Below are positions 44,269 to 54,048 of a stretch of 64,000 nt of DNA, piece after piece. The stretch covers positions 124,001 to 188,000 of the forward strand of contig NZ_PEEX01000001.1 of NCBI RefSeq assembly GCF_002754245.1. The letters run 5' to 3'. The notes under the pieces were generated by a model. That model was not told the origin of the DNA, searched no databases, and saw only the letters and a program-made list of their open reading frames with translations. The position numbers and the translations under genes are program-made. How positions within the stretch are numbered: position 1 is the stretch's first letter; the number at the start of each line of letters is the position of its first letter. The stretch comes from Chryseobacterium sp. 52 (GTDB taxonomy: Bacteria > Bacteroidota > Bacteroidia > Flavobacteriales > Weeksellaceae).

Positions 44269-46884
44269 ATGACTGTTGAAAAAGAAAGATTATTAGATAC
44301 CAAGTGGAAAAACTGGGGCCCATACGTCAGTAACCGGCAATGGGGAAATGTACGTGAAGACTACAGCCCGAACGGAAATGCCTGGCATTACGCCAATCAC
44401 AATAATGCAGAAAGCTACGCGTACAGATGGGGAGAAGAGGGCATCGCAGGGATCTCTGATGTGAAACAGATTTTCTGTTTTGCTTTTTCATTCTGGAACA
44501 AGAAAGATAAAATAGTAAAAGAACGTTTCTTCGGACTGAGCAATCCTCAGGGTAACCATGGAGAAGATATTAAAGAGATTTTTTATTACTTAGATAATAC
44601 ACCAACTCACAGCTATATGAAAATGGTGTATAAGTATCCTATTAACACATTTCCCTATGACGATCTTGTTGCTGAAAACGGCAGACGCAGCAAGAAGGAA
44701 CCTGAATATGAGATCTTTGATACAGGAATTTTTGACAATGATGAATATTTTGATATTTTCATTGAATACTGTAAGGCTGATCACAATGATATTCTCGCAA
44801 GAGTCACGATTCATAACCGAAGTAAACAAGATGCTCCCATCGTTATCGCTCCCACAGCGTGGTTCCGAAATAACTGGAAATGGGGCTATAATACATACAA
44901 AGCACAGATGCATGCTTCCTACGACGGATGCATCGATATTAATCATGACAGTATTTCGATTAAAAAACTTTATTCCAGGAACCTGACTGCAAAAAGTGCT
45001 TTCTGTGAAAATGAGACGAATGCACCTAAATTATATGGAGCTCCTTATCCTGGAAATACTTATTTTAAAGATGGAATCAATGATCATATTATTTACGGAA
45101 GTAATACTGTAAATCCTGAAAAAAGGGGTACTAAAGCTTCTTTTATGATTGATGAAATAATCGGCGCGGGACAATCCAAAACTTTTGATTTCAGATTATG
45201 TCCTGATGAGATGGATGATCCTTTTGATCAATTTGACGAAATATTTAGTAAAAGAACTGCTGAAACGAATGAGTTTTATGATGAAATTCAGAGTGAAACG
45301 ACAAATGAAGATGAAAGAAATGTGCAGAGACAGGCTTTTGCTGGCCTTCTCTGGAATAAACAGTTCTATCATTATAATGTAGGAAAATGGCTGAAAGGCG
45401 ATCCTAATCATCATGCTCCAAGAAATTTCAATGACTATGTACGAAATACAGAATGGAACCATCTCCACAATAAGGATATTATCTCCATGCCCGACAAATG
45501 GGAATATCCGTGGTATGCAACGTGGGATCTGGCGTTTCACTGTGTGCCTTTTTCAATCATAGACGGTGAATTTGCCAAAGGGCAGCTTCTTCTCTTAACA
45601 AAGGAATGGTATATGCATCCGAACGGTCAGCTCCCTGCTTATGAATGGAATCTGAGTGATGTGAATCCTCCGGTACATGCATGGTCATGCTTCCGTGTTT
45701 TTAAGATTGATGAAAAACAAAATGGAAAACCGGATCTTTTATTTCTTGAAAAAGTTTTTCAAAAACTTCTCCTGAATTTTACATGGTGGGTAAACCGTAA
45801 GGATAAAAGCGGTAATAATATTTTTGGCGGCGGCTTCCTGGGATTAGATAATATCGGAGCTTTTGACCGGAATATGGAACTGAAAGACGGTCAGCATCTT
45901 GAACAGGCAGACGGTACGAGCTGGATGGCCATGTACGCCCTTAATATGATGCGTATTGCTATGGAGCTTGCTCAATATTATCAGGTTTACGAGGATATGG
46001 CGATCAAGTTTTTTGAACATTATCTGTACATCGCAGAAGCAATGGAAAATCTGGGGGAAGATAAAGAAGGTTTATGGAATGAGGAAGATGGCTTTTTCTA
46101 TGATGTTCTGCAATTGGGTAACGGAGAAAGTGTTTCTTTAAAATTAAGAAGCATTGTAGGGCTGATCCCGATGTTTGCCGTGGAGATTGTAGATCATAAA
46201 TTATTAGATAAGATGCCTAATTTTAAGGCGAGAATGGACTGGGTATTAAAAAATAAACCGGAGCTTACCAAGCTGGTTTCCCACTGGGATGAGGAAGGAC
46301 AGGGGCGAAAACACCTGATGAGTATTTTGCGTAAGAACAGACTGACAAAGGTTTTAACGAGAATGCTTGATGAGAATGAATTTTTAAGTTCTTACGGAAT
46401 CCGTGCAATGTCGAAAGTCTATGAGGAAAATCCTTTTGTATTTTCGGTTCACGGTACGGAAAATGTGGTCTACTATACTCCTGCTGAAAGTGACAGCCGT
46501 ATGTTCGGGGGAAACAGTAACTGGCGGGGCCCGATCTGGTTTCCAATCAATTTCCTGATTGTGGAAAGCTTACAACGTTTCCATTTTTATTACGGTAACA
46601 GTTTAAAAGTAGAATTCCCAACCGGAAGCGGTGAAAAGAAAAATCTGGATGAAGTGGCACAGAATATCAGCCGCAGGCTCTGTTCATTATTTTTAAAGGA
46701 TGACAACGGACAGAGACCGTTCAATGGTGGAAATGCGAAGTTTAATTACGATGAACATTTTAAGGATTACATTACCTTCTTTGAATATTTCCATGGAGAT
46801 AATGGCCGTGGCGTAGGAGCTTCCCATCAGACAGGATGGACAGCAACCGTTGCCAAGCTGATGAAACCAAGGTTAACCGTATAA
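44269..46884 (+). CDS. GH63-like glucosidase
   Basis: 871-aa protein of the MGH1-like/GH63 glucosidase group found in many bacteria (opening ERLLDTKWKNWGPYVSNRQWG; YSPNGNAWHY; GWTATVAKL at the end). The (alpha/alpha)6 barrel is in the C-terminal two thirds, with WYATWDLAFHCVPF, DGTSWMAMYALNM and WRGPIWFPINFL. No signal peptide, so a cytoplasmic role in alpha-glucoside or trehalose-type metabolism is probable; substrate unknown. A TACCTTCG sequence about 20 nt upstream with TTG 20 nt before it may be its promoter. Confidence 0.88.
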   Translation: MTVEKERLLDTKWKNWGPYVSNRQWGNVREDYSPNGNAWHYANHNNAESYAYRWGEEGIAGISDVKQIFCFAFSFWNKKDKIVKERFFGLSNPQGNHGEDIKEIFYYLDNTPTHSYMKMVYKYPINTFPYDDLVAENGRRSKKEPEYEIFDTGIFDNDEYFDIFIEYCKADHNDILARVTIHNRSKQDAPIVIAPTAWFRNNWKWGYNTYKAQMHASYDGCIDINHDSISIKKLYSRNLTAKSAFCENETNAPKLYGAPYPGNTYFKDGINDHIIYGSNTVNPEKRGTKASFMIDEIIGAGQSKTFDFRLCPDEMDDPFDQFDEIFSKRTAETNEFYDEIQSETTNEDERNVQRQAFAGLLWNKQFYHYNVGKWLKGDPNHHAPRNFNDYVRNTEWNHLHNKDIISMPDKWEYPWYATWDLAFHCVPFSIIDGEFAKGQLLLLTKEWYMHPNGQLPAYEWNLSDVNPPVHAWSCFRVFKIDEKQNGKPDLLFLEKVFQKLLLNFTWWVNRKDKSGNNIFGGGFLGLDNIGAFDRNMELKDGQHLEQADGTSWMAMYALNMMRIAMELAQYYQVYEDMAIKFFEHYLYIAEAMENLGEDKEGLWNEEDGFFYDVLQLGNGESVSLKLRSIVGLIPMFAVEIVDHKLLDKMPNFKARMDWVLKNKPELTKLVSHWDEEGQGRKHLMSILRKNRLTKVLTRMLDENEFLSSYGIRAMSKVYEENPFVFSVHGTENVVYYTPAESDSRMFGGNSNWRGPIWFPINFLIVESLQRFHFYYGNSLKVEFPTGSGEKKNLDEVAQNISRRLCSLFLKDDNGQRPFNGGNAKFNYDEHFKDYITFFEYFHGDNGRGVGASHQTGWTATVAKLMKPRLTV

Positions 46885-46956
46885 ATTTTAATGAGCTTTT
46901 TAGTAATATCAGCTTTGTATAAAAAATATATTGTTTAAAAGAAAAACTGAAAAACA

Positions 46957-46980
46957 AAAGCCAGGCAGATGCCTGGCTTT
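46957..46980. terminator. bidirectional terminator
   Basis: 10-bp stem aaagccaggc/gcctggcttt with a 4-nt loop between convergent glucosidase and OsmC genes. Confidence 0.88.
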
Positions 46981-47000
46981 ATGATTTAGAAAAAAATAAT

Positions 47001-47420
47001 TTATATTTTCTCTCCGTTCACAAGAACTTCATAGCCTATTTCTACATTAGGTTCTAAAGTTTTTGATACGGAACAGTATTTTTCAAAAGAAAGTTCTGCC
47101 GCTTTCAAGGCTTTTTTAGGATCAATATTTCCTTCCAAAAGAAATTTAACTTTGATGGATTTAAATGGTTTTGCATCTTCTACAACAATTCTTTCTCCTT
47201 CTACTTCTGCCTGGAAACCTGTGATTTCCTGACGCTGTTTTTTCAGAATTGAAACCACATCTATTCCGCTGCATCCGGCTACGGCCATCAAGACACTTTC
47301 CATAGGAGAAACACCTTTTGCGCCCGGCTGCGTTGTATTGTCCAAAAGAATTGAATTTCCCTGGGAATTCGTGCATTCAAATAAAAAATCGTCGTTTATT
47401 CTGTTTAGTGTTATTTTCAT
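47001..47420 (-). CDS. OsmC family protein
   Basis: 139-aa OsmC/YhfA-type protein, a dimeric thiol peroxidase fold. The two redox cysteines are in VAGCSGIDV (about residue 50) and EKYCSVSKTL (about residue 113). In the OsmC/Ohr family they reduce organic hydroperoxides; the YhfA subgroup is less well known, so the exact substrate is open. Single gene, convergent with the glucosidase. Confidence 0.88.
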   Translation of the reverse strand: MKITLNRINDDFLFECTNSQGNSILLDNTTQPGAKGVSPMESVLMAVAGCSGIDVVSILKKQRQEITGFQAEVEGERIVVEDAKPFKSIKVKFLLEGNIDPKKALKAAELSFEKYCSVSKTLEPNVEIGYEVLVNGEKI

Positions 47421-47535
47421 TTCAAATTTTATTGTAAGATTATTCTTCGACTCCGTTCAGAATGACCAGACTCACTCACTTCATCATTTACATAAGATCA
47501 GTTTAGCCCGGAACCAGTTTATTAATAGTGCAAAA

Positions 47536-48858
47536 CTATAAAATTCCTCTGGCTTTTATCTCAAGATATTTATTGATTACGTCAATATTTAAGTTTTCAG
47601 GCAGAGTATATACGGTGTAGATCCCATATTTCCGGAGTTCCTGAATGATCAGTTTCTTTTCAAATTCAAATTTCTCAGCGACGATCTCATCATAAATCTC
47701 CTGCATACTTTCCGGATTTTTATGAATCAGGGTCTGCAGTTCTGAATTTTTGAAAAACACAACTACCAAGAGGTGATTTTTGGCAATTCCACGGAGGTAT
47801 TTCAGTTGGCGGTTTAATCCATCCAATGTTTCAAAATTCGTAAAAAGCAGAATAAGGCTTCGCTGGTTCAGGGAATATTTCACATCCTGATACAGGCGGT
47901 TAAAATCACTTTCAAAAAAGTCAGTTTTGATATTATACAGTGCTTCCGAGATCTTTTTAAGTTGTCCGGATTTATTTTCTGCAGCAATTTTATTTTCCGT
48001 TTTTTTGGAAAAGGTCATCATTCCGGCACGATCGCCTTTCTTAAGAATAATATGAGACAGCGCCATGGCAGCATTAATTGAGTAATCCAACAGGCTTAGT
48101 CCATTGAAAGGCATTTTCATCGTTCTTCCCTTATCAATCAATATAAAAATACGCTGTGATTTTTCATCCTGAAACTGATTCACCATCAATCGGCTTGTTT
48201 TGGAGGTGGCTTTCCAGTTGATTGTTCTGATATCATCACCGGGAACATATTCCTTGATCTGCTCAAATTCCATGGTATGCCCAAGTTTCCTGATCTTTTT
48301 GATCCCGCCAAGCATAAATTCACTCTGCAAAGCCATCAATTCATATTTTCTCAGATGAACAAAAGAAGGATAAGAAGGCAGCATAGCGTCTTTCTGAAAA
48401 TTAAACCTTCTGGATACAAATCCCAATGGTGAAGACGCATACACGTTCAGGTTTCCGAAGCTGTACTCTCCTCTCTCTTTTGGTTCAAGGCTATACTGGA
48501 AATAGGTGTTTTTTCCTGATTCAATATTTTTTTTAATTAAAAAATCTCTTTTCTGAAACTGAAACGGAATTTCATCTATAATTCTTGTACTGACGGTAAA
48601 ACTGTAATTATTTTTAATATCAATCTTTACAAAATTTTCATCACCGTTCGACAGTTTTTCCGGAAGTATCCTCTGGGCAAGTACGGCATTCTTTTGATTA
48701 AACATTAAAAGATAATCTACCATAACTGCAAGAAAACATATCAGCAGCATAATGTGAGCCACCCACATCAGAAACGGAAAGAAGAATGCAAGGACATACA
48801 CCATCCCTACTCCAATGAGCGAAAAGAAAAATCGTGTATTGATGTATAAGTTTTTCAT
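47536..48858 (-). CDS. DUF58 domain protein
   Basis: 440 aa with two N-terminal membrane helices (about residues 8-50) and a C-terminal DUF58/vWA-like domain: EQIKEYVPGDDIRTINWKA, the hallmark of DUF58, then FILIDKGRTMKMPFNG with a metal-site-like DxGRxM. Proteins of this type work with MoxR ATPases as metal-dependent assembly or batch-recruiting partners. It is the last gene of the MoxR island on the minus strand, separated from moxR by a spacer with a gene remnant. Confidence 0.85.
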   Translation of the reverse strand: MKNLYINTRFFFSLIGVGMVYVLAFFFPFLMWVAHIMLLICFLAVMVDYLLMFNQKNAVLAQRILPEKLSNGDENFVKIDIKNNYSFTVSTRIIDEIPFQFQKRDFLIKKNIESGKNTYFQYSLEPKERGEYSFGNLNVYASSPLGFVSRRFNFQKDAMLPSYPSFVHLRKYELMALQSEFMLGGIKKIRKLGHTMEFEQIKEYVPGDDIRTINWKATSKTSRLMVNQFQDEKSQRIFILIDKGRTMKMPFNGLSLLDYSINAAMALSHIILKKGDRAGMMTFSKKTENKIAAENKSGQLKKISEALYNIKTDFFESDFNRLYQDVKYSLNQRSLILLFTNFETLDGLNRQLKYLRGIAKNHLLVVVFFKNSELQTLIHKNPESMQEIYDEIVAEKFEFEKKLIIQELRKYGIYTVYTLPENLNIDVINKYLEIKARGIL

Positions 48859-48888
48859 TTTTTTAAGGTGGCAGGTTGGTGGTGTAAG

Positions 48889-49023
48889 TTATTGTAGAGC
48901 GTTTATTAAACCGTTCAACATTTTTAACATTTCTATAATCTTCTGATTTATTTTTTGATAATCATCTTCATTTAAATTATGAAAACTTCATCACCTGGCA
49001 GTTATAGCCTGATACGTAATATC
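48889..49023 (-). pseudogene. remnant of a four-helix-bundle (S23-like) gene
   Basis: The spacer between moxR and the DUF58 gene translates on the minus strand to ADITYQAITAR, two stop codons, then SFHNLNEDDYQKINQKI and IIEMLKMLNGLINALQ ending in a stop. The last 27 residues align with the C-terminal helix of the intact four-helix-bundle protein at 39743 ([10 protein letters not shown] ... ISGFINYY) with shared Asp, Lys, Ile, Gly and Ile-Asn positions, and the wording is typical of the family. No start and only the 3' end remains. Confidence 0.6.
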
Positions 49024-49029
49024 TGCAAT

Positions 49030-50061
49030 CTATCTCGGGATCTCTATTCCTTCTAAAATCTGGCGGATAATTTCATCGGCAGTGAGTCCTTCCATCTCTC
49101 TCTCAGGAGAAACGATTACTCTGTGTCTTAATACCGCATAACTTGCTTCTTTTATATCTTCCGGAGTTACAAAATCTCTTCCTCTCATTGCTGCGAAAGA
49201 TTTGGAAGCGGTAAGAAGTGCCAGTGACGCTCTTGGAGAAGCCCCAAGATATAGGAACTGGTTTTCTCTTGTATTGACTATAATTTTGGCGATATATTCC
49301 ATCAGCTGAGCCTCAACAATAATCTCTTTTACCAGATTCTGATAGCTTTTCAGCTGCTGGGCAGTAATAACGCGGTTTACACCTTCTGTTTTATCTTCTT
49401 TTTTACTTTCGTGCTGGTTTCTGATGATCGCAATTTCCTGTTCAAGGTTTGGATATCCTACATTGATTTTGAATAGAAAACGGTCCAGCTGTGCTTCGGG
49501 AAGCCTATAGGTTCCTTCATGTTCAATTGGGTTTTGAGTAGCGACTACTAAAAATGGTTCATCCATAATGTAGCGGATTCCGTCCATTGTAATCTGTCTT
49601 TCTTCCATCACCTCAAATAATGCGGCCTGGGTTTTCGCCGGCGATCTGTTGATCTCATCAATCAATATAAAGCTGGAAAAGATAGGTCCTTTTTTAAACT
49701 CAAATTCAGAGTTTTTTACGTTGAAAATAGAGGTCCCCAGAATATCTGAAGGCATCAGATCCGGGGTAAACTGAATCCTGCTGAAACCCACGTCAATGGT
49801 TTTGGCCAGAAGTTTTGCGGTAATGGTTTTGGCCACTCCCGGAACTCCTTCAATTAAGACATGTCCGTTTGATAGAAGGGCTGCAATAAGATGCTCTATC
49901 ATGCTTTCCTGCCCGACAATTACTTTGGCGATTTCAGTTTTTACTTTGTCTAAACTCGCACGAAGCTCAATCATGTCGATTCTCGACTGAAACTGATCTT
50001 CTTTTTTATTTAAATTTATAGAACTTTGATCTTCTAAATTTTGGTTTTCATGGTTTTCCAT
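49030..50061 (-). CDS. MoxR family AAA ATPase
   Basis: 343-aa AAA+ ATPase of the MoxR group. Walker A EGVPGVAKT is at residues 71-79, Walker B LIDEINRSPAKTQAALFEVMEE follows, and sensor 1 ATQNPIEHEGTYRLPEAQLDRF is spelled here by its parts ATQNP and LPEAQLDRF. It presumably remodels or loads cofactors onto the DUF58/vWA partners. Conserved with its neighbours in Bacteroidota. N-terminal extension of about 25 polar residues. Confidence 0.92.
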   Translation of the reverse strand: MENHENQNLEDQSSINLNKKEDQFQSRIDMIELRASLDKVKTEIAKVIVGQESMIEHLIAALLSNGHVLIEGVPGVAKTITAKLLAKTIDVGFSRIQFTPDLMPSDILGTSIFNVKNSEFEFKKGPIFSSFILIDEINRSPAKTQAALFEVMEERQITMDGIRYIMDEPFLVVATQNPIEHEGTYRLPEAQLDRFLFKINVGYPNLEQEIAIIRNQHESKKEDKTEGVNRVITAQQLKSYQNLVKEIIVEAQLMEYIAKIIVNTRENQFLYLGASPRASLALLTASKSFAAMRGRDFVTPEDIKEASYAVLRHRVIVSPEREMEGLTADEIIRQILEGIEIPR

Positions 50062-50126
50062 AATTTTCTATCTGTGGTTTTATGTAACCGGTCTTTATCC
50101 GGTTTTTTCTAAATTTCTTTAGGATT

Positions 50127-51284
50127 TTACTTTAATATCTCATCAAGAAGATGATTCATTCTTGCAAGGTCTTCTTTGATCACATCTGCATAAGGATCCT
50201 GCCCTTTTCTGATCAGAGCTATGGCTTCATTGATCATTTCCATTGTTTTTCCGGTTTTCAGATGAAGTTTTTTGGCAAATTCTTCATCCAGATTCTGGGT
50301 ATCAATCAGAAGATCCATTCTTACTTTGTTCAGGAAATATTGGGCTTTTTTGGCCATCATATCATGGAAATCTCCTTCCTGAAGATAAAGGTTTCCGATG
50401 CTTTTCACAAAATCTACCGAGGTATTTCTCAACGGCTCCAGAATTGGCACTATTCTCTGTTTTCTTTTTGCATTAAAGAAGATAAACAAAACCAACCCTC
50501 CCAGCAATACCCACCAGGCATACTTCAATGCCGGGTTAGACAGAACAAATCTCATAAAGAAGCGCGAAACTTTGGTGTCACTTTTCACAAACCATACCGT
50601 TTCCCTATCCTGAAGATACGAAAAAACATCTTCTGCATATTTTATACTCCCAGGCTTCAGCAGATAATAATTGGTGAGAAAAAGCGGTTCACTGTGAACA
50701 TAAATGGTTCCTTTTCCAAAACTGACTTTAATAAAATTAGCCTGATCTGAATTATTTTTCTCCACTGTCTTCCCTAATACTTCTACCTTAGGTTTGATGT
50801 ATGAAAATCCTCTGCCTGACGGAAATTTATCTAATTTAATAAAATCATTCTGATATTCTTTATCCGTAAGTTTTAATACATTTTCTTCAGCAAAAGAAAT
50901 ATCAGAGTCATAATAGCCAATACTGTCTGAAATATCTTTTGGAACACGGCTCACCATAATCATTGCATCGGAACCGTTTGACACCTGGTCCAGAATTTTT
51001 TTCCAGGATTCTTTATCCAGATCATTTTCAATGACCATGATATTCTGTACTCCTTTTTTATGCTGGTTATAATAATCGTAGGGAGTCTGTTCTATTTTTT
51101 TCAGGTTATTTTTAAACAGACCTTTAGCTTCATGGCTAAAAACAAACAGACCGAAAGGAGATTTCTCATTAATATCAAAATTCTTACGCCAGTTTGTTGT
51201 TTCTGTTTTGTTAACTTCAAGCAACGCCAGAATAAGCATCACAACGATGAATATCACAGCATATATTTTGAAGGTTTTTTTCAT
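50127..51284 (-). CDS. DUF4350 domain membrane protein
   Basis: 385 aa with an N-terminal membrane helix (about 5-22) and a second at about 250-268, between which lies an extracytoplasmic DUF4350-like domain (SPFGLFVFSHEAKGLF; MIMVSRVPKDI). The C-terminal ~110 residues are helical and cytoplasmic. DUF4350 genes accompany MoxR/DUF58 genes in many phyla; the domain is GATase-like but its role is unknown. Confidence 0.8.
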   Translation of the reverse strand: MKKTFKIYAVIFIVVMLILALLEVNKTETTNWRKNFDINEKSPFGLFVFSHEAKGLFKNNLKKIEQTPYDYYNQHKKGVQNIMVIENDLDKESWKKILDQVSNGSDAMIMVSRVPKDISDSIGYYDSDISFAEENVLKLTDKEYQNDFIKLDKFPSGRGFSYIKPKVEVLGKTVEKNNSDQANFIKVSFGKGTIYVHSEPLFLTNYYLLKPGSIKYAEDVFSYLQDRETVWFVKSDTKVSRFFMRFVLSNPALKYAWWVLLGGLVLFIFFNAKRKQRIVPILEPLRNTSVDFVKSIGNLYLQEGDFHDMMAKKAQYFLNKVRMDLLIDTQNLDEEFAKKLHLKTGKTMEMINEAIALIRKGQDPYADVIKEDLARMNHLLDEILK

Positions 51285-51298
51285 GATTAATTGTTTAA

Positions 51299-52099
51299 TT
51301 ACGGTTTAAATGCCTGATATTGGTTTTTAAATTTCAGATAACTCTGCTCATCGATGTTGAATTCACCGTACCAGACATAATCGAAAATATAGGAAAGACC
51401 GGCAAATTCATTTTTCAGTTGTCCGTCTTTGAGTTCAGCAGCATAATCTTTATTCGTTTTTTCAGGATTCCAGCTGATCTGTTTTTTATCACTCAGTTTT
51501 TTCAGAATAAATAGGAACTGATAGCGGACTGCCGAACGGTAATCTCCTTTTCTTTCAAATGTAGCAATGCTTTCAGGAAAGTTGATCTCATGGATGTTTT
51601 CATGAAGTTCTTCTGCATTGATATCTAATTTTTTATTCTTTTTGCCGAAGAAGAAATTTCCATCTTTACCCATTAAATATCTAATGATAAAATAAAGGAG
51701 AAAACCTACGAGAACAATAGCAAAAAGACGGATAAGAACTGTCGTAAATTTTGCGGAATTTGTAAATACGGTTTCTCCAAAAATGCTGTTCAGAATCTTA
51801 TCTATTTTCCGCATCAGTTTCTGGAAAAATGATTCTCTGGGTTTGGAAACTGAATAATCAAATTCATTTCCTTTATATCTTGATGAAATATTTTCTTTGA
51901 ATGTTTTTGGATAGACTGTATTTTCTGAAACCGGTTTTCTGATCAGCACAGAATCTGCACGGAGCATATTTCTGTAATGTCCCGTAGTTCCCAGTGAGTC
52001 TGTAATATAATCTTCTACCGGAGCAGCACCATCGTCATCCTGTGCATACACAGGACATATGGAGAAAAAAATCAGCAGAAATACAAGGAATCTATTCAT
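51299..52099 (-). CDS. DUF4129 domain protein
   Basis: 266-aa exported or membrane-anchored protein: signal peptide (about 1-19), a central membrane helix (about 122-142) and a C-terminal DUF4129-type segment (YRSAVRYQFLFILKKLSDK...NKDYAAEL). DUF4129 is linked to transglutaminase-like and MoxR operons. Its start overlaps the end of the upstream membrane-protein gene by 8 nt. Confidence 0.8.
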   Translation of the reverse strand: MNRFLVFLLIFFSICPVYAQDDDGAAPVEDYITDSLGTTGHYRNMLRADSVLIRKPVSENTVYPKTFKENISSRYKGNEFDYSVSKPRESFFQKLMRKIDKILNSIFGETVFTNSAKFTTVLIRLFAIVLVGFLLYFIIRYLMGKDGNFFFGKKNKKLDINAEELHENIHEINFPESIATFERKGDYRSAVRYQFLFILKKLSDKKQISWNPEKTNKDYAAELKDGQLKNEFAGLSYIFDYVWYGEFNIDEQSYLKFKNQYQAFKP

Positions 52100-53054
52100 T
52101 ACTTCCGATCGTTTCTATTTCTTCAAGTTCAACTTTCTGGTGAAGATCTGTACGGCTGTCGTAATACATCAGCCCTGCATTGATATACATAAGATTGGAA
52201 AGGATTAATGATGCCAATATAGAAACTCCATAAAATAGAAAGAAAATAATCCCCATCGCTCCCGTAAACGGATTCTCTTCAAAATTTCCGTCCGGAGCAG
52301 AGGTAAGAATAGATCCGTACATGAATATCATGGGAACGAGTGTAAATACAGACGTAATCATGTACATCATGATGAACATAATGATCGATGCTCCCCAATA
52401 TTTCCAGTACGGAGATTTTTCATTTCCATTCGGATAGGAAAACTGAGCTCTTATAGCGTAACTCAGACTTTCTATAAATCCTCTTTTGGTATTAAAATAA
52501 TCGTACATCAAAAATGCAGAAACATTGAATGCTGTAGGATATACAAGCAGAATCAGGAAAAACCCGATAATAATCAACAACAGCAGATATGAAAATCCAA
52601 GGACAATCATCGTCAGAGGAAGGACAATCAACAGCATTCCAAGGCACATTTTAAAGATCCTTCCTGCATTGGTTTTAAAATCCCCCAGGATCTCATCTGT
52701 TTTTACCTTCTGAGCTCCTTCAGCAATCCGTTTCATATAAAAAACAGGATACAGGTAATTGACAATCCCCAGAAGGGTAAGAAGCACAAAGACCAGCAAT
52801 CCTGCCACAATCAGCATTCCCGCATTATCTGAAAAATATCTTTCAAAATAATAACTTTCTCCACTGATATTGGAACCGACAAGCTGCCCGAAAATTTCTC
52901 TAAATCCAAAAATGATGACCGCGATTGCTAAAATTAACAGCAGCCCGTTGATCAGGATATAATTTTTAAAATAATTTTTTCCGTAAAGTTTGAAAAAATT
53001 AAAGCTGTCACTAATGAAAGCCCCAAATTCTCTTTTTTTATAAAACTGCATCAT
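52092..53054 (-). CDS. multi-pass membrane protein of the MoxR island
   Basis: 320-aa integral membrane protein with about six hydrophobic helices (roughly 30-50, 75-100, 130-150, 155-180, 235-260, 275-300). It has no motif I recognise beyond a resemblance to the membrane domain of glycerophosphodiester phosphodiesterase-type or DUF4013 proteins. It overlaps the SpoIIM gene by 17 nt and the DUF4129 gene by 8 nt, so it is translationally tied to both. Confidence 0.75.
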   Translation of the reverse strand: MMQFYKKREFGAFISDSFNFFKLYGKNYFKNYILINGLLLILAIAVIIFGFREIFGQLVGSNISGESYYFERYFSDNAGMLIVAGLLVFVLLTLLGIVNYLYPVFYMKRIAEGAQKVKTDEILGDFKTNAGRIFKMCLGMLLIVLPLTMIVLGFSYLLLLIIIGFFLILLVYPTAFNVSAFLMYDYFNTKRGFIESLSYAIRAQFSYPNGNEKSPYWKYWGASIIMFIMMYMITSVFTLVPMIFMYGSILTSAPDGNFEENPFTGAMGIIFFLFYGVSILASLILSNLMYINAGLMYYDSRTDLHQKVELEEIETIGSNE

Positions 53055-54021
53055 TGGTGTGATTATTAATTTTTTTATGAACTACCGATGGATAAACAAA
53101 ATAGTAAAATCCTATTATGGCCAGTGAGCTGATGATGATCACTAAGTTTACTGCAAGTGGCATTTTCAAAGCATGTCTTGTCACATAGCCTTCAATAATT
53201 CCGGCACAGATGGTAAACGGAATGGTACTCAGGAAAATCTTAAAGGAATCCTTAAAACCTGTTTTAAAGGAATTGAATCTTGAAAATGTTCTCGGAAAAA
53301 GAATACTTGTTCCCAGAATCAATCCGCACATCGCTTCTACAACCATCGCAAATATTTCAAAAACACCATGAAGCCAGATTCCTCTGGCACTGTCCTTCAA
53401 TGCTCCATAATCGTAGAAAAAATATTGGAAAGAACCGAGCATGACACTATTACTGAGCAGGGCAAACAAAGTTCCGATACCTCCCGTGATTCCATAGATA
53501 TATAATTTGGCTCCCACCCCTATATTATTGAAAATAATCCCGATGGTACTTCCCCACGTAGAACCGCTCTGATAAATACCTACCGCATTGCCATCTTTAA
53601 TATTCTCAATAGTTTCGTTTACATAGTCTTCCCCAAGAATGATATTCGCAAAATCTTTATCATACGCTCCGGAAAGCACCCCGATTGAAGTAAACAGAAT
53701 AAAAAACAGAAAAGCATACATAAGATATCTCCTGTATTGATAAACCAACAGCGGAACTTCTGTCCTGAAGAAATACATCAGTCTGTTTTCCTCTACTCTT
53801 TTGGTCTTATAGATCTTCTGAAATATTTGTGAAGACAGATGATTCAGGTATACTGTTGTATTGCTTTTAGGATAATAGGTCTGTGCAAATGAAAGATCAT
53901 TGATCAGGTTGATATACAGTGAAGACAGGTCATCAGGATTTTTTTTAATTTTCCCTTGAATAACCTGTTCAATTCCCAACCATTTTTCTTTATTTTGTTT
54001 AATGAAATAAACTTCTCTCAT
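53038..54021 (-). CDS. stage II sporulation protein M family membrane protein
   Basis: 327-aa membrane protein of the SpoIIM superfamily, with WLGIEQVIQGK at the start and about six membrane helices, including GAYDKDFANIILG and LGSFQYFFYDYGALKD...GIWLHGVFEIFA in pieces. Not a sign of sporulation: SpoIIM relatives occur in MoxR islands of many non-sporulating bacteria. The ATG at 54021 is preferred to that at 54057, which would overlap the divergent RDD gene. First gene of the minus-strand island. Confidence 0.8.
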   Translation of the reverse strand: MREVYFIKQNKEKWLGIEQVIQGKIKKNPDDLSSLYINLINDLSFAQTYYPKSNTTVYLNHLSSQIFQKIYKTKRVEENRLMYFFRTEVPLLVYQYRRYLMYAFLFFILFTSIGVLSGAYDKDFANIILGEDYVNETIENIKDGNAVGIYQSGSTWGSTIGIIFNNIGVGAKLYIYGITGGIGTLFALLSNSVMLGSFQYFFYDYGALKDSARGIWLHGVFEIFAMVVEAMCGLILGTSILFPRTFSRFNSFKTGFKDSFKIFLSTIPFTICAGIIEGYVTRHALKMPLAVNLVIIISSLAIIGFYYFVYPSVVHKKINNHTNDAVL

Positions 54022-54048
54022 AATTGTAAGGCTAAAATAATAAAAAAT

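Noticed and set aside
50151..50750. 199-aa open frame on the plus strand
   Set aside because: Lies entirely opposite the DUF4350 gene; composition (His, Phe, Cys rich) is that of an antisense shadow.
53038..54021. Sporulation function from the SpoIIM similarity
   Set aside because: SpoIIM relatives in MoxR islands occur in non-sporulating bacteria and nothing else here suggests sporulation.
53956..54048. Longer N-terminus for the RDD protein
   Set aside because: It overlaps the opposing SpoIIM start and adds a sequence unlike the family; the ATG at 54049 fits the domain.
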